Origin: Geobacillus zalihae NBRC 101842
GTDB lineage: Bacteria > Bacillota > Bacilli > Bacillales > Anoxybacillaceae
Length of the DNA stretch: 64,000 nucleotides
Direction: 5' to 3'
NCBI RefSeq assembly: GCF_001544135.1
Contig: NZ_BCPV01000001.1
Location: 124,001-188,000, forward strand
A program made the position numbers and the translations under genes. The stretch's first letter is position 1. Every line of letters starts with the position of its first letter. This document shows, piece by piece, positions 17,155 to 27,082 of this stretch. The notes beneath the pieces are model-generated. The model was not told where the DNA came from and searched no databases. It saw nothing but the letters and a program-made list of their open reading frames with translations.

Positions 17155-18342
17155 CTAGACCGCCGCAAATTCCGGCGGCAGGACGACCGCCTCAAGCACC
17201 GAAGCAGCCGCGCCGATGGCGCAGCTTTTCTCTTTCAGCTTGGAGGAGATGATGGACGGCTCGCTTTCTTTTTTGACGAGAATTCGCTTTCTCACTTCTT
17301 GGCGCGCCGGACCGATCACATACTCGCCCGCTTGGGCAATCGGACCGCCGATGATGACTGCTTCTGGATTGTACGCATAAATCACCTGCAACAATCCAAC
17401 GCCGAGATAGCGCCCCGTTTCCTCCAAAATGCGCGCCAACTGTTCATCGCTTTCTGCTGCCAACGCCATCGCAGCGATGGAAAAGCGTTCATCGAGCCAT
17501 TCGGAACGCCCTTCTTCAGCCAAACGGCGTTCAATGTATTTTTCCGACGCATACATTTCCCAGCAGCCGATGTTGCCGCAGCTGCAGCGAATGCCGTTGA
17601 CATCGATCGTATGATGGCCGATTTCACCAGCTAGGCCGCTGACACCCCGATAGAGCTGATGGTGAAGAACGACGCCGGCGCCAATGCCGATTCCGGCGCT
17701 GATGTAAACAAAGTGGGCGAACTCGTTGCCGGCGCCGAACCACTTTTCTCCAAGCGCCGCCAGTTTCGCCTCATTCTCGACAATGACAGGACGCTCAGGC
17801 CACCGTTGCCGCAAAACAGCCGCCAAGGCGACATCGTCCCAGCGCAAGTTCGGAGCAAACACAACGGTCCCGCTTTCGGTATGGACGACGCCCGGCACGC
17901 CGATGCCGATTCCCATCACGCCGTACGGCGTCGCCGGCGCCCGGCGGATGGCCGCCTCGATGAGCTCCATCATTTCGCCGATGATCGCCTCCTGCCCTTC
18001 AGACGGGCGGAACGAACGCCGTTGCTCCCAAAGAATGTCCGCGTTTAAATTGGTCAACACGGCATACAAATAGTTCACCCCCAGCTCAACGCCGATAAGC
18101 GAGCCGGCGTCGGCGTTGAAGCGAAGCATGAGCGGCCGGCGCCCGCCGGTTGACTCGCCGATTCCGCTTTCATGGACGAAATGCTCGGCGATCAGTTCGT
18201 CAACAAGCGCGGAGACAGTGGCCTTGTTCAATCCGGTTGTCTTGGCGATATCGGCGCGCGAAATCGGATGCTGGTCGCGAATCAATTTTAAGACGAGCTG
18301 TTTATTCATTTTTTTTACAAGAGAAATGTTTCCTGTCCGCAC
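17155..18342 (-). CDS. XylR/NagC-like ROK family transcriptional repressor
   Basis: 395 residues: an N-terminal winged helix (SRADIAKTTGLNKATVSALVDEL, about 28-50) and a C-terminal ROK sugar-binding domain with the zinc motif CSCGNIGCWE and the sugar-site residues EIGHHTI. Proteins of this type release DNA when a sugar binds. Its own promoter carries a TTAGTTTAT/ATAAACTAA palindrome like the known XylR operator, so it is likely autoregulated. No sugar catabolic gene lies next to it, so the effector cannot be read from context; xylose is a guess based on the operator. The start chosen begins MRTGNISLVKKMNK, typical for XylR. Confidence 0.85.
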   Translation of the reverse strand: MRTGNISLVKKMNKQLVLKLIRDQHPISRADIAKTTGLNKATVSALVDELIAEHFVHESGIGESTGGRRPLMLRFNADAGSLIGVELGVNYLYAVLTNLNADILWEQRRSFRPSEGQEAIIGEMMELIEAAIRRAPATPYGVMGIGIGVPGVVHTESGTVVFAPNLRWDDVALAAVLRQRWPERPVIVENEAKLAALGEKWFGAGNEFAHFVYISAGIGIGAGVVLHHQLYRGVSGLAGEIGHHTIDVNGIRCSCGNIGCWEMYASEKYIERRLAEEGRSEWLDERFSIAAMALAAESDEQLARILEETGRYLGVGLLQVIYAYNPEAVIIGGPIAQAGEYVIGPARQEVRKRILVKKESEPSIISSKLKEKSCAIGAAASVLEAVVLPPEFAAV

Positions 18343-18549
18343 GTCTCTGTCATCCTTTTCATTTGATTGATCGAATGTGTCTTGCGAAAGGGCAGGGGCG
18401 CCTCGCTATTATGGCGGTTGCTGCATCCGTCGATTCCTGCCGTGTTCGACTCTTGACCATCAGCTTTTTCGCCCAAGCCGTCGGGCGCCCGTGCACCGAC
18501 TGTTAAGGCTAACTTCTCCATATGGACACATGCTTTTTCTTTCTTGATC

Positions 18550-18570
18550 TTAGTTTATATAATAAACTAA
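18550..18570. promoter_or_regulatory. XylR-type operator
   Basis: Inverted repeat TTAGTTTAT (18550-18558), centre ATA, ATAAACTAA (18562-18570). The half-site TTAGTTT is that of Bacillus xylR operators. It covers the -10 element of the minus-strand promoter of the ROK gene. Confidence 0.7.
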
Positions 18571-18587
18571 TTCAACATTTCTGTCAA
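18559..18587 (-). promoter_or_regulatory. SigA promoter of the ROK regulator gene
   Basis: Minus strand TTGACA (18582-18587), 17-base spacer, TATTAT (18559-18564). It predicts a leader of about 210 bases ahead of the ROK gene in which no further gene is evident. Confidence 0.75.
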
Positions 18588-18607
18588 TGACTCATCCGTC
18601 GTACAAA

Positions 18608-18641
18608 GAAACGGCCCGCTCCGTTAGGGAGCGAGCGCTCA
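18608..18641 (-). terminator. Terminator of the gcv operon
   Basis: Minus strand GCTCGCTCC CTAAC GGAGCGGGC followed by CGTTTCTTT, just downstream of gcvPB. Confidence 0.75.
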
Positions 18642-18655
18642 TCAATGCTCAAACA

Positions 18656-20128
18656 TCAGTTGTCGCTATGTTTTGGTTTTTGATAGCGCAAAATCGGCTT
18701 GCGCGCCGCGGTCGTTTCATCAAGTCGCTTCACAACGGTCGTATGCGGCGCTTCTTGAACGATTTCCGGATTTTCCTCCGCCTCTTTGGCGATTTGGATC
18801 ATGGCGTCAATAAACGCGTCGAGCGTCTCTTTCGACTCCGTCTCCGTCGGCTCGATCATCATGCATTCTTCAACGATGAGCGGGAAGTAAATCGTCGGCG
18901 GATGAAACCCGAAATCAAGCAGTCGCTTGGCGATGTCGAGCGTTCTGACACCGAGTTTCTTTTGCCGGCGGCCAGAGAGAACGAACTCGTGCTTGCAATG
19001 GCGGTCATACGGCAAATCGTAATACTCAGCAAGCCGACGCATCATATAGTTGGCGTTTAACACCGCATATTCGCTCACCGCTTTTAAGCCGTCCGGCCCC
19101 ATCGAGCGGATGTACGTGTACGCCCGAACATTGATGCCGAAATTGCCGTAAAACGGCTTGACGCGGCCGATCGATTGCGGACGGTCATCATCAAGGTAAT
19201 AACCGTTTTCCCCTTTTTCGATGACCGGCTTCGGCAAAAACGGAACGAGGTCGGCTTTCACCCCGACCGGGCCCGAGCCTGGGCCTCCGCCGCCATGCGG
19301 GCCGGTGAACGTTTTATGCAAGTTCAAATGAACAACGTCAAAGCCCATGTCCCCCGGGCGCGCCTTGCCAAGAATCGCGTTTAAATTCGCGCCGTCATAA
19401 TACAGCTTGCCGCCGGCTTTGTGGACGATTTCGGCCATTTCGACAATATGCTCTTCAAACAGCCCGAGTGTGTTCGGATTCGTGAGCATAAGCGCCGCTG
19501 TATCCGGACCGACGACGCGCTTTAAGTCCTCTAAATCGACAAGTCCATCGGCGGTCGATTTGACCGTCACCGTCTCAAAACCCGCGACCGTTGCCGACGC
19601 CGGGTTCGTGCCGTGCGCTGAATCCGGGACGATCACTTTCGTCCGGTTGAAGTCGCCGTTTGCTTCATGGTAAGCACGGATCATCATCAGCCCGGTCCAT
19701 TCGCCGTGGGCGCCGGCCGCCGGTTGCAAGGTGACCGCATCCATGCCTGTGATTTCTTTTAAATGCTCTTGCAAGTCGTACATCAACTCAAGCGCCCCTT
19801 GCACCGTTTTCTCTGGCTGAAGCGGATGAATGTGAGCAAACCCGGCGAGGCGGGCGACGTTTTCATTGATTTTCGGATTGTATTTCATCGTGCACGACCC
19901 GAGCGGGTAAAACCCGGAATCGACGCCGTGGTTTCGTTTCGAGAGCGCCGTATAATGACGCATTAAGTCAAGCTCCGACACTTCCGGGAGCTCCGGCTCT
20001 TCAGTGCGAAGATAATCGGCCGGCACGAGCTCGCTGACATCGACAGCCGGCACGTCAAGCGCTGGCAGGCTGTAGGCGATGCGCCCCGGCTTGCTTCGTT
20101 CGAAAATGAGCGGTTGATCGTTACGCAT
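18656..20128 (-). CDS. gcvPB: Glycine dehydrogenase (decarboxylating) subunit 2
   Basis: PLP-carrying half of the split P-protein: decarboxylates glycine and passes the aminomethyl group to GcvH lipoate. 490 residues. The PLP lysine is in [16 protein letters not shown] at about residue 270. The ATG at 20126-20128 overlaps the end of gcvPA; a longer frame to 20239 is inside gcvPA. Last gene of the operon, followed by a terminator. Confidence 0.97.
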   Translation of the reverse strand: MRNDQPLIFERSKPGRIAYSLPALDVPAVDVSELVPADYLRTEEPELPEVSELDLMRHYTALSKRNHGVDSGFYPLGSCTMKYNPKINENVARLAGFAHIHPLQPEKTVQGALELMYDLQEHLKEITGMDAVTLQPAAGAHGEWTGLMMIRAYHEANGDFNRTKVIVPDSAHGTNPASATVAGFETVTVKSTADGLVDLEDLKRVVGPDTAALMLTNPNTLGLFEEHIVEMAEIVHKAGGKLYYDGANLNAILGKARPGDMGFDVVHLNLHKTFTGPHGGGGPGSGPVGVKADLVPFLPKPVIEKGENGYYLDDDRPQSIGRVKPFYGNFGINVRAYTYIRSMGPDGLKAVSEYAVLNANYMMRRLAEYYDLPYDRHCKHEFVLSGRRQKKLGVRTLDIAKRLLDFGFHPPTIYFPLIVEECMMIEPTETESKETLDAFIDAMIQIAKEAEENPEIVQEAPHTTVVKRLDETTAARKPILRYQKPKHSDN

Positions 20129-21467
20129 GGCCATCCCCCAATTCATTGACAAACCGATCGATTTCTTCTTTTGTCCGCAGTTCGGTGACAGCAACAAGCA
20201 TATGACCGGCAAGCTCCGGATAGTCAGCCCCAAGGTCATAGCCGCCGATGATTCCTTTTTCGAGCAGGCGATCGTTCACATCAGAAACCGGCCGTCCAAG
20301 CCGGATGACAAACTCGTTGAAAAACGGACCGGCAAACGGCGACGACAGTCCGCGCTTTTCAAGTTCCACCTTCGCATAATGCGCTTTTTGCATATTCATC
20401 GCCGCCATTTCTTTCACGCCCCGCTTGCCAAGCGCCGACAGCGCAACGGAAGCGGCCAAGGCGTTTAACGCTTGATTGGAGCAAATGTTGGATGTCGCCT
20501 TATCGCGGCGGATGTGCTGTTCGCGCGCTTGAAGCGTCAAGACAAACCCGCGGCGCCCGTCCTCATCGGTCGTCTGCCCGACAAGACGGCCTGGAATTTT
20601 GCGCATGAGCGGCGCTTTGACAGCGAAATAGCCGCAATGCGGGCCGCCAAATTGCGTCGGGATGCCAAATGGCTGCATGTCGCCGACCACAATGTCGGCG
20701 CCAAACGCTCCGGGTGGAGTCAACACACCAAGCGCCAATGGGTTGCTGGCGACGACAAACAAACTTTTCTTTTCATGCGCAAGCGGCGCGATCGCTTTCA
20801 GCGGCTCGATTTGACCAAAAAAGTTCGGGTATTGGACGACAACGCACGCCACATCATCCCCCATTTCCGCTTCAAGCGCCTTAAGATCGGTGATGCCGCC
20901 GTCATACGGAATTTCTTTCACTTCGAGCTTCTGTCCTTTGGCGTACGTGCGCACGACTTCCCGATATTGCGGATGAACGGCGGTCGAGATGAGCACTTTC
21001 TTCCGCTTCGTATGCGCGGCGCTAAGAAGCACCGCTTCGGCAAGCGCCGTGCCGCCGTCGTACATCGACGAGTTGGCGACATCCATGCCGGTCAACTCGC
21101 ACACCATCGTTTGAAACTCAAAAATCGCCTGCAGCTCGCCTTGGGAAATTTCCGGTTGATACGGCGTATAGGCCGTATAAAATTCAGAGCGCGACAGGAC
21201 ATGGTCGACGACAGCCGGAATATAATGGTCGTACACCCCGGCTCCTAAAAAGGAAACGTATTGTTTTACGCTGGCGTTTTTTTCCGCTAAGGCCGCAAGC
21301 TCTTTCCACAGCTCCGGCTCGGATTTGGCCGGTTTCACCTTCAGCTCGCCGCGGAAGCGGACTTGTTCTGGAATATCGGCAAACAAGTCGTCAATCGAGG
21401 CAACGCCGATCGTCTTCAGCATCTCCTGTTTGTCTTCTTCCGTCATCGGCAAATAACGATGGAGCAC
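20121..21467 (-). CDS. gcvPA: Glycine dehydrogenase (decarboxylating) subunit 1
   Basis: Non-PLP half of the split P-protein, 448 residues from the GTG at 21465-21467 (product begins [13 protein letters not shown], as I recall for Geobacillus GcvPA). GAAAGGGGAAAAACGCA lies just before it. A GTG at 21506 overlapping the gcvT stop would add 13 basic residues and is less likely. Conserved [13 protein letters not shown] and the overall length match the family. Confidence 0.96.
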   Translation of the reverse strand: MLHRYLPMTEEDKQEMLKTIGVASIDDLFADIPEQVRFRGELKVKPAKSEPELWKELAALAEKNASVKQYVSFLGAGVYDHYIPAVVDHVLSRSEFYTAYTPYQPEISQGELQAIFEFQTMVCELTGMDVANSSMYDGGTALAEAVLLSAAHTKRKKVLISTAVHPQYREVVRTYAKGQKLEVKEIPYDGGITDLKALEAEMGDDVACVVVQYPNFFGQIEPLKAIAPLAHEKKSLFVVASNPLALGVLTPPGAFGADIVVGDMQPFGIPTQFGGPHCGYFAVKAPLMRKIPGRLVGQTTDEDGRRGFVLTLQAREQHIRRDKATSNICSNQALNALAASVALSALGKRGVKEMAAMNMQKAHYAKVELEKRGLSSPFAGPFFNEFVIRLGRPVSDVNDRLLEKGIIGGYDLGADYPELAGHMLVAVTELRTKEEIDRFVNELGDGHA

Positions 21468-21502
21468 TGCGTTTTTCCCCTTTCCTTGTCGCTTTGGAAT
21501 CG

Positions 21503-22597
21503 TCACTTGGCCCGCCTGTAAAACGGAATCGGCACGATGTTCGCTTTCAGCCGCTTGCCGCGGATGTCCACCTCCACCTCCCGGCCGATGGCAGCCACAT
21601 CCGCTTTCACCAAGGCCAAGCCGATGTTTTTCTTCAGCGTCGGCGACTGCGTGCCGGTCGTGACGAACCCGACCTCTTCGCCGTCGGCAAATACAAGGTA
21701 TCCGTGGCGCGGAATGCCTCTGTCGATCATTTCAATGCCGACGAGCCGGCGCGGCGGCCCTTCCTCTTTTTGCCGTTTCAATACAGCTTGGCCGATAAAC
21801 GGCGTCTCTTTTTCCGTTTTGACGGCAAAACCAAGCCCGGCTTCAACTGGTGAAATCGAGTCGGACAGCTCTTGACCGTAAAGCGGCAGGCATGCTTCAA
21901 AGCGGAGCGTATCGCGCGCCCCCAGTCCGCATGGGAGAACGCCGTCACGAGCTCCGGCCGCTAGGATCGCCTCCCATAGCGCGGCGGCGTCTTCCGCTTT
22001 ACAATATAGCTCAAACCCGTCTTCCCCCGTATAGCCGGTGCGCGAAACGAGCGCCTTCACGCCCGAGACTTCGACGCCGTCAGCGAATGAAAACGGGCGC
22101 AGCGCCGCCAAATCAAAATCCGTCAATCGCTGCAAGACGCGCTCCGCTGCCGGCCCTTGCAAGGCAAGCTGAGCCGTTTCGGACGATACATCTTGAAGCT
22201 CGACGTCGCCCTCAACATGCCCGCTTAGCCAAGCGAAGTCTTTTTCCGTATTCGCCGCGTTGACGACCAGCAAGTAGTCATTCTCTCCTTTTTGATAGAT
22301 GAGCAAATCATCGACTGTGCCGCCGTCCTCATAGCACATGAGCGTATATTGCGCCCGGCCGGGCCGCAGTTTGGCGACGTCATTGGTCATGAGCTTTTGC
22401 AAAAACGCGAGGCTCCCACGGCCGCGGACGACAATTTCCCCCATATGGGAGACGTCAAACAGCCCGGCGCGCGTTCTTACAGCCTCATGTTCTTCCTTGA
22501 TGCTGGAAAACTGCACCGGCATTTCCCAGCCGCCAAATTCAATCGTTTTGGCGCCGCAACGGGCGTACACCGAGAATAGGGGCGTGCGCTTTAGCAT
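21503..22597 (-). CDS. gcvT: Aminomethyltransferase (glycine cleavage T-protein)
   Basis: Transfers the methylene group from aminomethyl-lipoyl GcvH to tetrahydrofolate, releasing ammonia. 364 residues from the ATG at 22595-22597 behind AAAGGAGGGAATCAG. The folate-binding and family motifs are visible ([35 protein letters not shown]). First gene of the operon, directly after the riboswitch terminator. The frame to 22726 runs into the riboswitch and is not coding. Confidence 0.97.
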   Translation of the reverse strand: MLKRTPLFSVYARCGAKTIEFGGWEMPVQFSSIKEEHEAVRTRAGLFDVSHMGEIVVRGRGSLAFLQKLMTNDVAKLRPGRAQYTLMCYEDGGTVDDLLIYQKGENDYLLVVNAANTEKDFAWLSGHVEGDVELQDVSSETAQLALQGPAAERVLQRLTDFDLAALRPFSFADGVEVSGVKALVSRTGYTGEDGFELYCKAEDAAALWEAILAAGARDGVLPCGLGARDTLRFEACLPLYGQELSDSISPVEAGLGFAVKTEKETPFIGQAVLKRQKEEGPPRRLVGIEMIDRGIPRHGYLVFADGEEVGFVTTGTQSPTLKKNIGLALVKADVAAIGREVEVDIRGKRLKANIVPIPFYRRAK

Positions 22598-22619
22598 CTG
22601 ATTCCCTCCTTTGATCCAC

Positions 22620-22868
22620 GTCACACAAAAAAGGACAGACTTCCCCCTATCAACAAGTAAGGGGGCTCTGTCCTGGCACCTGAAAGTTTCCCGCCGGCCC
22701 GTTTGGCGCGTCCGTTCGCGGTCCATGGGGCCGATCGGTTTCCTCTTGGGTGGCCTGCGTGAACGCAGGCGCTCTCCAGAGCTGCGTCAAGCAAGAGTCT
22801 TTTTGCCTGAGAGATTCGCGTTTCCGCTTGCTCCTTCGGCGCTACATTCCGTAGTCTCTCCCCTTGCC
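22620..22868 (-). ncRNA. Tandem glycine riboswitch of the gcv operon
   Basis: Minus strand. First aptamer about 22868-22790 holds GGGGAGAGACTACGG, GCGCCGAAGGAGCAA and CTCTCAGGCAAAAAGAC; second aptamer about 22788-22675 holds CTCTGGAGAGCGCC, CCAAGAGGAAACC and AAACTTTCAGGTGCC. These are the conserved glycine (gcvT) aptamer parts. An intrinsic terminator at 22627-22674 follows. Glycine binding is known to switch such elements on, promoting gcv expression. Confidence 0.95.
22627..22674 (-). terminator. Riboswitch expression-platform terminator
   Basis: Minus strand GGACAGAGCCCCCTTAC, loop TTGTTGA, TAGGGGGAAGTCTGTCC, followed by six T. It sits between the second aptamer and gcvT. Confidence 0.9.
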
Positions 22869-23092
22869 GTCATCCGCCCATCAATAAATTGTTTCCATAT
22901 CGGGCATACTAACAAACACCCTGATCAACGAGTCATGAGAATGTTCTAAATTTATACTACCATCAATCACAGTCAAAGGGCAATAGGAAATAATCGAACT
23001 TTCATGGCAATTAGTCATAATAATGTTCTTGTTTTACCCAACATACCACATGCAATCTATATAAACATTCGCAACAAGGGAAGGGGATCGCC

Positions 23093-24757
23093 ATGAACAT
23101 TGACCTTGAAATGGATGAAACATGGAAGGAGGAATTTTTGGCACGCGTCGAAAAAGACGGTCCGTGGGCGAGCTGGGAAATGTACGAACTGGCGCTTGAG
23201 GCCGCCCATCATTTAAGCGTCCCAGAATTTCATGGCTTGCAGGCGCCCAAACACCTGCCCCACTTGACGATCCTTCCGCACCAGCTTGAAGTGGCGCGCC
23301 GCGTCGTCGAGGAGATGAACGGCAAAGCCATTTTGGCGGATGAAGTCGGGCTTGGAAAAACGATCGAGGCCGGGCTCGTCTTAAAAGAATATATGATTCG
23401 CGGCCTTGTGAAAAAAGCGCTGATTCTCGTTCCCGCCTCCCTTGTTTCGCAATGGGTGAGAGAGTTGAACGAAAAATTTTTCATCCCGGCCGTCCAGCAG
23501 AAAAAGAGCTACGTCTGGGAGCAGTGCGATATCGTCGTTTCCTCGATCGACACGGCGAAAAAACCGCCGCACCGTGACATCATCTACGGGCAGTCGTACG
23601 ACATGATCATCATCGACGAGGCGCACAAACTGAAAAATAACAAAACGAAAAACTACGAGTTTGTGCAAAATTTAAAAAAGAAGTTTTGTTTGCTCCTGAC
23701 AGCGACGCCGATCCAAAACCGGATCGAAGAAATTTTCAACCTCGTCTCGCTGTTGAAACCCGGTCATTTAGGCAGCTCGGAACAGTTTGCCAAAACGTAT
23801 GGAAAAACGCGGGCCGTACAGACGAACGACCATTTAAAAGCGCTCGTCAACAAAGTGATGATCCGCAACCGCCGCGCCGATACGCCGATCGAATGGGCGA
23901 AGCGCCACGTTGAACCGGTGCTGATCGAGTTTACGAATGAGGAACGGGAACTGTATGAAGCGGTCAAGGCGCTCCGCCGCGAATCGTTCGCCGGCTCGTT
24001 TTCGCTCATCACGCTTCTTCGCGAGGCGTGCAGCAGCCGCGAGGCGCTGTTTCTCACGATCAAAAACATGATCGATAAATGCGGTGGAGCGGTTCCAGAG
24101 CCGCTTGAACGCGTATTGGAAAAAATCAACGCCGTCAAGACGAATTCAAAGGCTGAAAAAGCGCTCGAGCTCATCCGCTCGATCAATGACAAAGTGATTA
24201 TTTTCACCGAATATCGAGCGACGCAGCTGTACTTGCAATGGTTTTTAAAGCAGCACGGCATTTCGTCCGTTCCGTTTCGCGGCGGCTTCCGGCGCGGCAA
24301 AAAAGACTGGATGCAGGAACTGTTTAAACACCACGCCCAAGTGTTCATCGCCACCGAGGCGGGCGGCGAGGGCATCAACTTGCAGTTTTGCCGCTATGTC
24401 ATCAACTACGACTTGCCGTGGAACCCGATGCGCCTTGAGCAGCGAATCGGCCGCGTCCACCGGCTCGGGCAGACGGATGACGTCTACATTTATAACTTCG
24501 CTGTCAAACAGACGGTCGAAGAACATATTTTAACGCTTCTGTACGAAAAAATCCGCCTGTTCGAACGAGTCGTCGGCGAGCTGGACGACATTTTGGCGAA
24601 AATGAACCTCGCCAACCTGGAGCGCTACTTCGAAGACGCCTTCGTTCATTCACGGAGCGAAGGGGAGATGAAAATCAAAATGGAAAACATCGTCGCGATG
24701 ATCGAGCTGGCGGAGCAGCTCGGAAAGGAAGGAGGAGAGCGGCATGCAGCAACATGA
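23093..24757 (+). CDS. yqhH: SNF2-family DEAD/DEAH helicase YqhH
   Basis: 554-residue Swi2/Snf2-type ATPase. Motif I is DEVGLGKTIEAGLV, motif II DEAH, motif III LTATPIQNR; the C-terminal RecA lobe has TEAGGEGINLQFC and IGRVHRLGQ. GGGAAGGGGATCGCC precedes the ATG. Divergent from gcvT and overlapping yqhG by 14 bases, the same pairing as in B. subtilis. Substrate and role unknown; such proteins remodel protein-nucleic acid complexes, for example RapA on RNA polymerase. Confidence 0.94.
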   Translation: MNIDLEMDETWKEEFLARVEKDGPWASWEMYELALEAAHHLSVPEFHGLQAPKHLPHLTILPHQLEVARRVVEEMNGKAILADEVGLGKTIEAGLVLKEYMIRGLVKKALILVPASLVSQWVRELNEKFFIPAVQQKKSYVWEQCDIVVSSIDTAKKPPHRDIIYGQSYDMIIIDEAHKLKNNKTKNYEFVQNLKKKFCLLLTATPIQNRIEEIFNLVSLLKPGHLGSSEQFAKTYGKTRAVQTNDHLKALVNKVMIRNRRADTPIEWAKRHVEPVLIEFTNEERELYEAVKALRRESFAGSFSLITLLREACSSREALFLTIKNMIDKCGGAVPEPLERVLEKINAVKTNSKAEKALELIRSINDKVIIFTEYRATQLYLQWFLKQHGISSVPFRGGFRRGKKDWMQELFKHHAQVFIATEAGGEGINLQFCRYVINYDLPWNPMRLEQRIGRVHRLGQTDDVYIYNFAVKQTVEEHILTLLYEKIRLFERVVGELDDILAKMNLANLERYFEDAFVHSRSEGEMKIKMENIVAMIELAEQLGKEGGERHAAT

Positions 24758-25538
24758 AATCCGCCGCTTTGTCGAACGCTATTTTGCCGCTAACGGCTGC
24801 ACGTTTGTTGAGGCGAACGACGACTACCTTACCGTGCAACTGACGGCAGAAATGGACAAAGAGCTGATGAATCGGCCGTTTTACTGGCATTATATTGAAC
24901 GGACAGGCGGCGTCCCGCAGCCGATGCGACTGACGCTCATCACCCGCGCGAGCGAGCGGACGGACAAACTCAAAGGCGAGCGCCTCCATTTCGGCGCTCC
25001 CCGGCTGCACCAGTTGTTCCGCTCAGCGCAAAAACGCGGCAGCTTCATCCGCCTGTATGAGGAGCCAAGCGCGCCTTTGGACGGCAACGCCGCCCTCCAT
25101 CCATGGCTCGGCATGAACGTCACGATTTCGTACGAATGCGACCGAAAAAAAGATGAAATCGTCTCCCTTGGCCTTCATCTCATTAGCGGAACGATCGTCG
25201 AGTCGTTTCATGAGCGGATGCGCGAGCGACGGCTGACGCCGAAAATCCCTGATTACTGTTTCACCATCTCCCCGCTCATTAAGCCGAGAAGCGGCATCGG
25301 CCGTCTCGAGCAATACATACGCAGCCGCATCGCCGCCGACGACCATGCGTGGGCGGATGAGGCGCGCCGACGCTGGGCCGACGATTTGGCGTTGCTTGAT
25401 GAATTTTACAAAGACTGCGAAGAAAAGCCGGAGTGCTATTATATTGAGAAGGAAGCGTTGGAAAAGCAGTACAAGCCGCGCATCACCGTTTCCGTCATCA
25501 ACGGCGGACTGTTTTATTTGCTGCCCCGCTCATCGTGA
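24744..25538 (+). CDS. yqhG: YqhG family protein, partner of YqhH
   Basis: 264-residue soluble protein of unknown function. It starts inside the end of yqhH (GGAAAGGAAGGAGGAGAG before the ATG), indicating translational coupling with the helicase. No signal peptide, membrane segment or recognised catalytic motif. The family is restricted to Bacillaceae as far as I know. It ends before the comG-side terminator. Confidence 0.88.
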   Translation: MQQHEIRRFVERYFAANGCTFVEANDDYLTVQLTAEMDKELMNRPFYWHYIERTGGVPQPMRLTLITRASERTDKLKGERLHFGAPRLHQLFRSAQKRGSFIRLYEEPSAPLDGNAALHPWLGMNVTISYECDRKKDEIVSLGLHLISGTIVESFHERMRERRLTPKIPDYCFTISPLIKPRSGIGRLEQYIRSRIAADDHAWADEARRRWADDLALLDEFYKDCEEKPECYYIEKEALEKQYKPRITVSVINGGLFYLLPRSS

Positions 25539-25604
25539 ATCAACTCCGAGATGGGTCCATCCGGCTCGGAACGCTCAAACCGACGAACCCCCTTCCGTCG
25601 GCAC

Positions 25605-25637
25605 GAAAACCGCCCGCCGGCCTAGGCCAGCGGGCGG
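25605..25637 (-). terminator. Terminator at the end of the comG-yqzE transcript
   Basis: Minus strand CCGCCCGCTGGCC TAGGCCGGCGGGCGG followed by TTTTCG. It separates convergent yqhG and yqzE. Confidence 0.75.
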
Positions 25638-25640
25638 CTG

Positions 25641-25820
25641 CTACGGGCGGCGCCGAAACAGCAAGCGAAGCGAAAGCGGCACCATGCCAAACAATCGGTA
25701 TGAAAGCGGAAGCTGCTCTTGTTTCCGCACCTGACGCCGCTGCCTCCGCTCCTCTTTCGGCAAGTCCATGTAGGCGACAAATTGTTGGGTGACAAACTTG
25801 ACATAATCATTGACCGCCAT
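25641..25820 (-). CDS. yqzE: YqzE family protein
   Basis: 59-residue protein beginning MAVNDYVKFVTQQFVAYMDL, the family signature, with a basic middle and a short hydrophobic stretch near the C-terminus. The ATG at 25818-25820 follows AAAAAGGGGGGATTTG. In B. subtilis yqzE lies after comGG and is under ComK. Function unknown. Confidence 0.88.
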   Translation of the reverse strand: MAVNDYVKFVTQQFVAYMDLPKEERRQRRQVRKQEQLPLSYRLFGMVPLSLRLLFRRRP

Positions 25821-25865
25821 CAAATCCCCCCTTTTTTCTTTTAGTTTTTCCGCTTCTTTCCTCTT

Positions 25866-26255
25866 TTAACCGTTTTGCTCGCTCCATTCGACAATATGAA
25901 GCGCCGGAAGCGTGACAGTAAACATGACAGCGCGCCTCAGCCCAGAGGCCGAACGGATGGACAAAGAAACCCGAACGTGCGCTGCATCTTCCCGCACCCA
26001 CCGGTAGGCGGCCATTCCGCGCGGATAGGTCCATTCCCCAGCCTCTCCCGCGGTCGACGGATCTGCTGATGCGATGCGTTCTTTTACGTCAAACACGGCC
26101 ATCTGCACAAGCTCGTCCGCCTCGGCTGCCTGCCGGGCCGCATAAGCCGCCTGTCGTTCCGCTTCATAGAGGAGCAAGACATGCATGACAGAAAAGACAA
26201 GCAACAAAGAAACAACAGCCACAATCGGAAACATGACGCCATCTTGTCGACCCAT
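25866..26255 (-). CDS. comGG: Competence pseudopilus protein ComGG
   Basis: 129 residues with an N-terminal hydrophobic helix (about 9-29) and no good prepilin cleavage motif, as for ComGG in other Bacilli. It forms part of the type IV-like pilus for DNA uptake. Sequence conservation of ComGG is low, so the call depends on position after comGF. Its start overlaps no neighbour; 75 bases separate it from the comGF stop. Confidence 0.82.
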   Translation of the reverse strand: MGRQDGVMFPIVAVVSLLLVFSVMHVLLLYEAERQAAYAARQAAEADELVQMAVFDVKERIASADPSTAGEAGEWTYPRGMAAYRWVREDAAHVRVSLSIRSASGLRRAVMFTVTLPALHIVEWSEQNG

Positions 26256-26330
26256 TTCCCCTTCCCCTCGTTTTTCCAGTCTAAAAGGGGGAAGCGGCGG
26301 TCAAGGGGGTCTCACCGTACAAGCCGCCCG

Positions 26331-26777
26331 CTAAAACGCCCGTGCCACAAACGCCTCGCAAACGGTGCCGTCATCAGCCGTCACTTGCAAAAATATCCCG
26401 CGTGCGCCGGCGCGGTACGAAACAGTGCGCACATGACGGAGCGCCGTTTCATTGCCAGCGCCGTCCACCTGGCGGATCAGTTCGGCTCTTGACGCAACAA
26501 CAGAAAAACTGACCGTCTCACCGCTCCATTTTTGCAAATAGAGGACACGGCCGCCAGTCGACCATTGCTTCGTTTCATTCAGCTCGATTTGCAGCTGTTG
26601 CACAAACAGCCGCCATTCCAATCGGGAAAACGCGTCCGTCGGCTCCGGAGCCAGCAAGCGGACGGACAACAGCGCCGGAACGGCCGCCGCCACCGCCATC
26701 GCAGCCGCCAGCGCCAACAGTGCTTCGATCATCGTAAACCCGTTTTCTTTTGCCGCTACCGCTTGCCATACCCGCAC
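26331..26777 (-). CDS. comGF: Competence protein ComGF
   Basis: Prepilin-like protein, about 148 residues. The segment KENGFTMIEALLALAAAMAV shows a type IV prepilin cleavage site (G before F) and the hydrophobic helix with glutamate at position 5. The start is uncertain: a GTG at 26775-26777 overlapping the end of comGE is the best fit; an ATG at 26828 would add 17 residues. Needed for transformation pilus function by homology. Confidence 0.83.
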   Translation of the reverse strand: MRVWQAVAAKENGFTMIEALLALAAAMAVAAAVPALLSVRLLAPEPTDAFSRLEWRLFVQQLQIELNETKQWSTGGRVLYLQKWSGETVSFSVVASRAELIRQVDGAGNETALRHVRTVSYRAGARGIFLQVTADDGTVCEAFVARAF

Positions 26778-27082
26778 CGCTCCATCTCGCGGCCGGCGTA
26801 ATCGTTCCAACGCACGCATACTTTCCACATTCGCCCCCCTTCATCGCTCGCTTGCAGCCGAAATACCGTGCGCCCGTCGGCAATGGTGGTTTCTCCGACA
26901 AGCGGCTCCTCATACAGCGCGATGGCCAACAGCCGGCGCGCTTTCTCCTCGAGAATGAGGCTGTTGCGCTCTTGCGCCATTTGCGTCAACAGCGGGAGAA
27001 GAACGGCCGCTGTCGTCCATAGCAGCGCCAAAGCGAACAACGCTTCAACAAGCAAAAATCCGCCGCTACATTTTTTGCACAT
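26756..27082 (-). CDS. comGE: Competence protein ComGE
   Basis: Minor pseudopilin of 108 residues. CSGGFLLVEALFALALLW near the N-terminus is the prepilin processing site and helix. The ATG overlaps the comGD end (GAAAGGGCGATTTT ahead of it). Order comGD-GE-GF is conserved. Conservation outside the helix is weak, so identification uses position. Confidence 0.85.
   Translation of the reverse strand: MCKKCSGGFLLVEALFALALLWTTAAVLLPLLTQMAQERNSLILEEKARRLLAIALYEEPLVGETTIADGRTVFRLQASDEGGRMWKVCVRWNDYAGREMERCGYGKR

Noticed and set aside
18315-18521. 68-codon frame in the leader of the ROK gene
   Set aside because: No ribosome site, overlaps the ROK start, odd composition.
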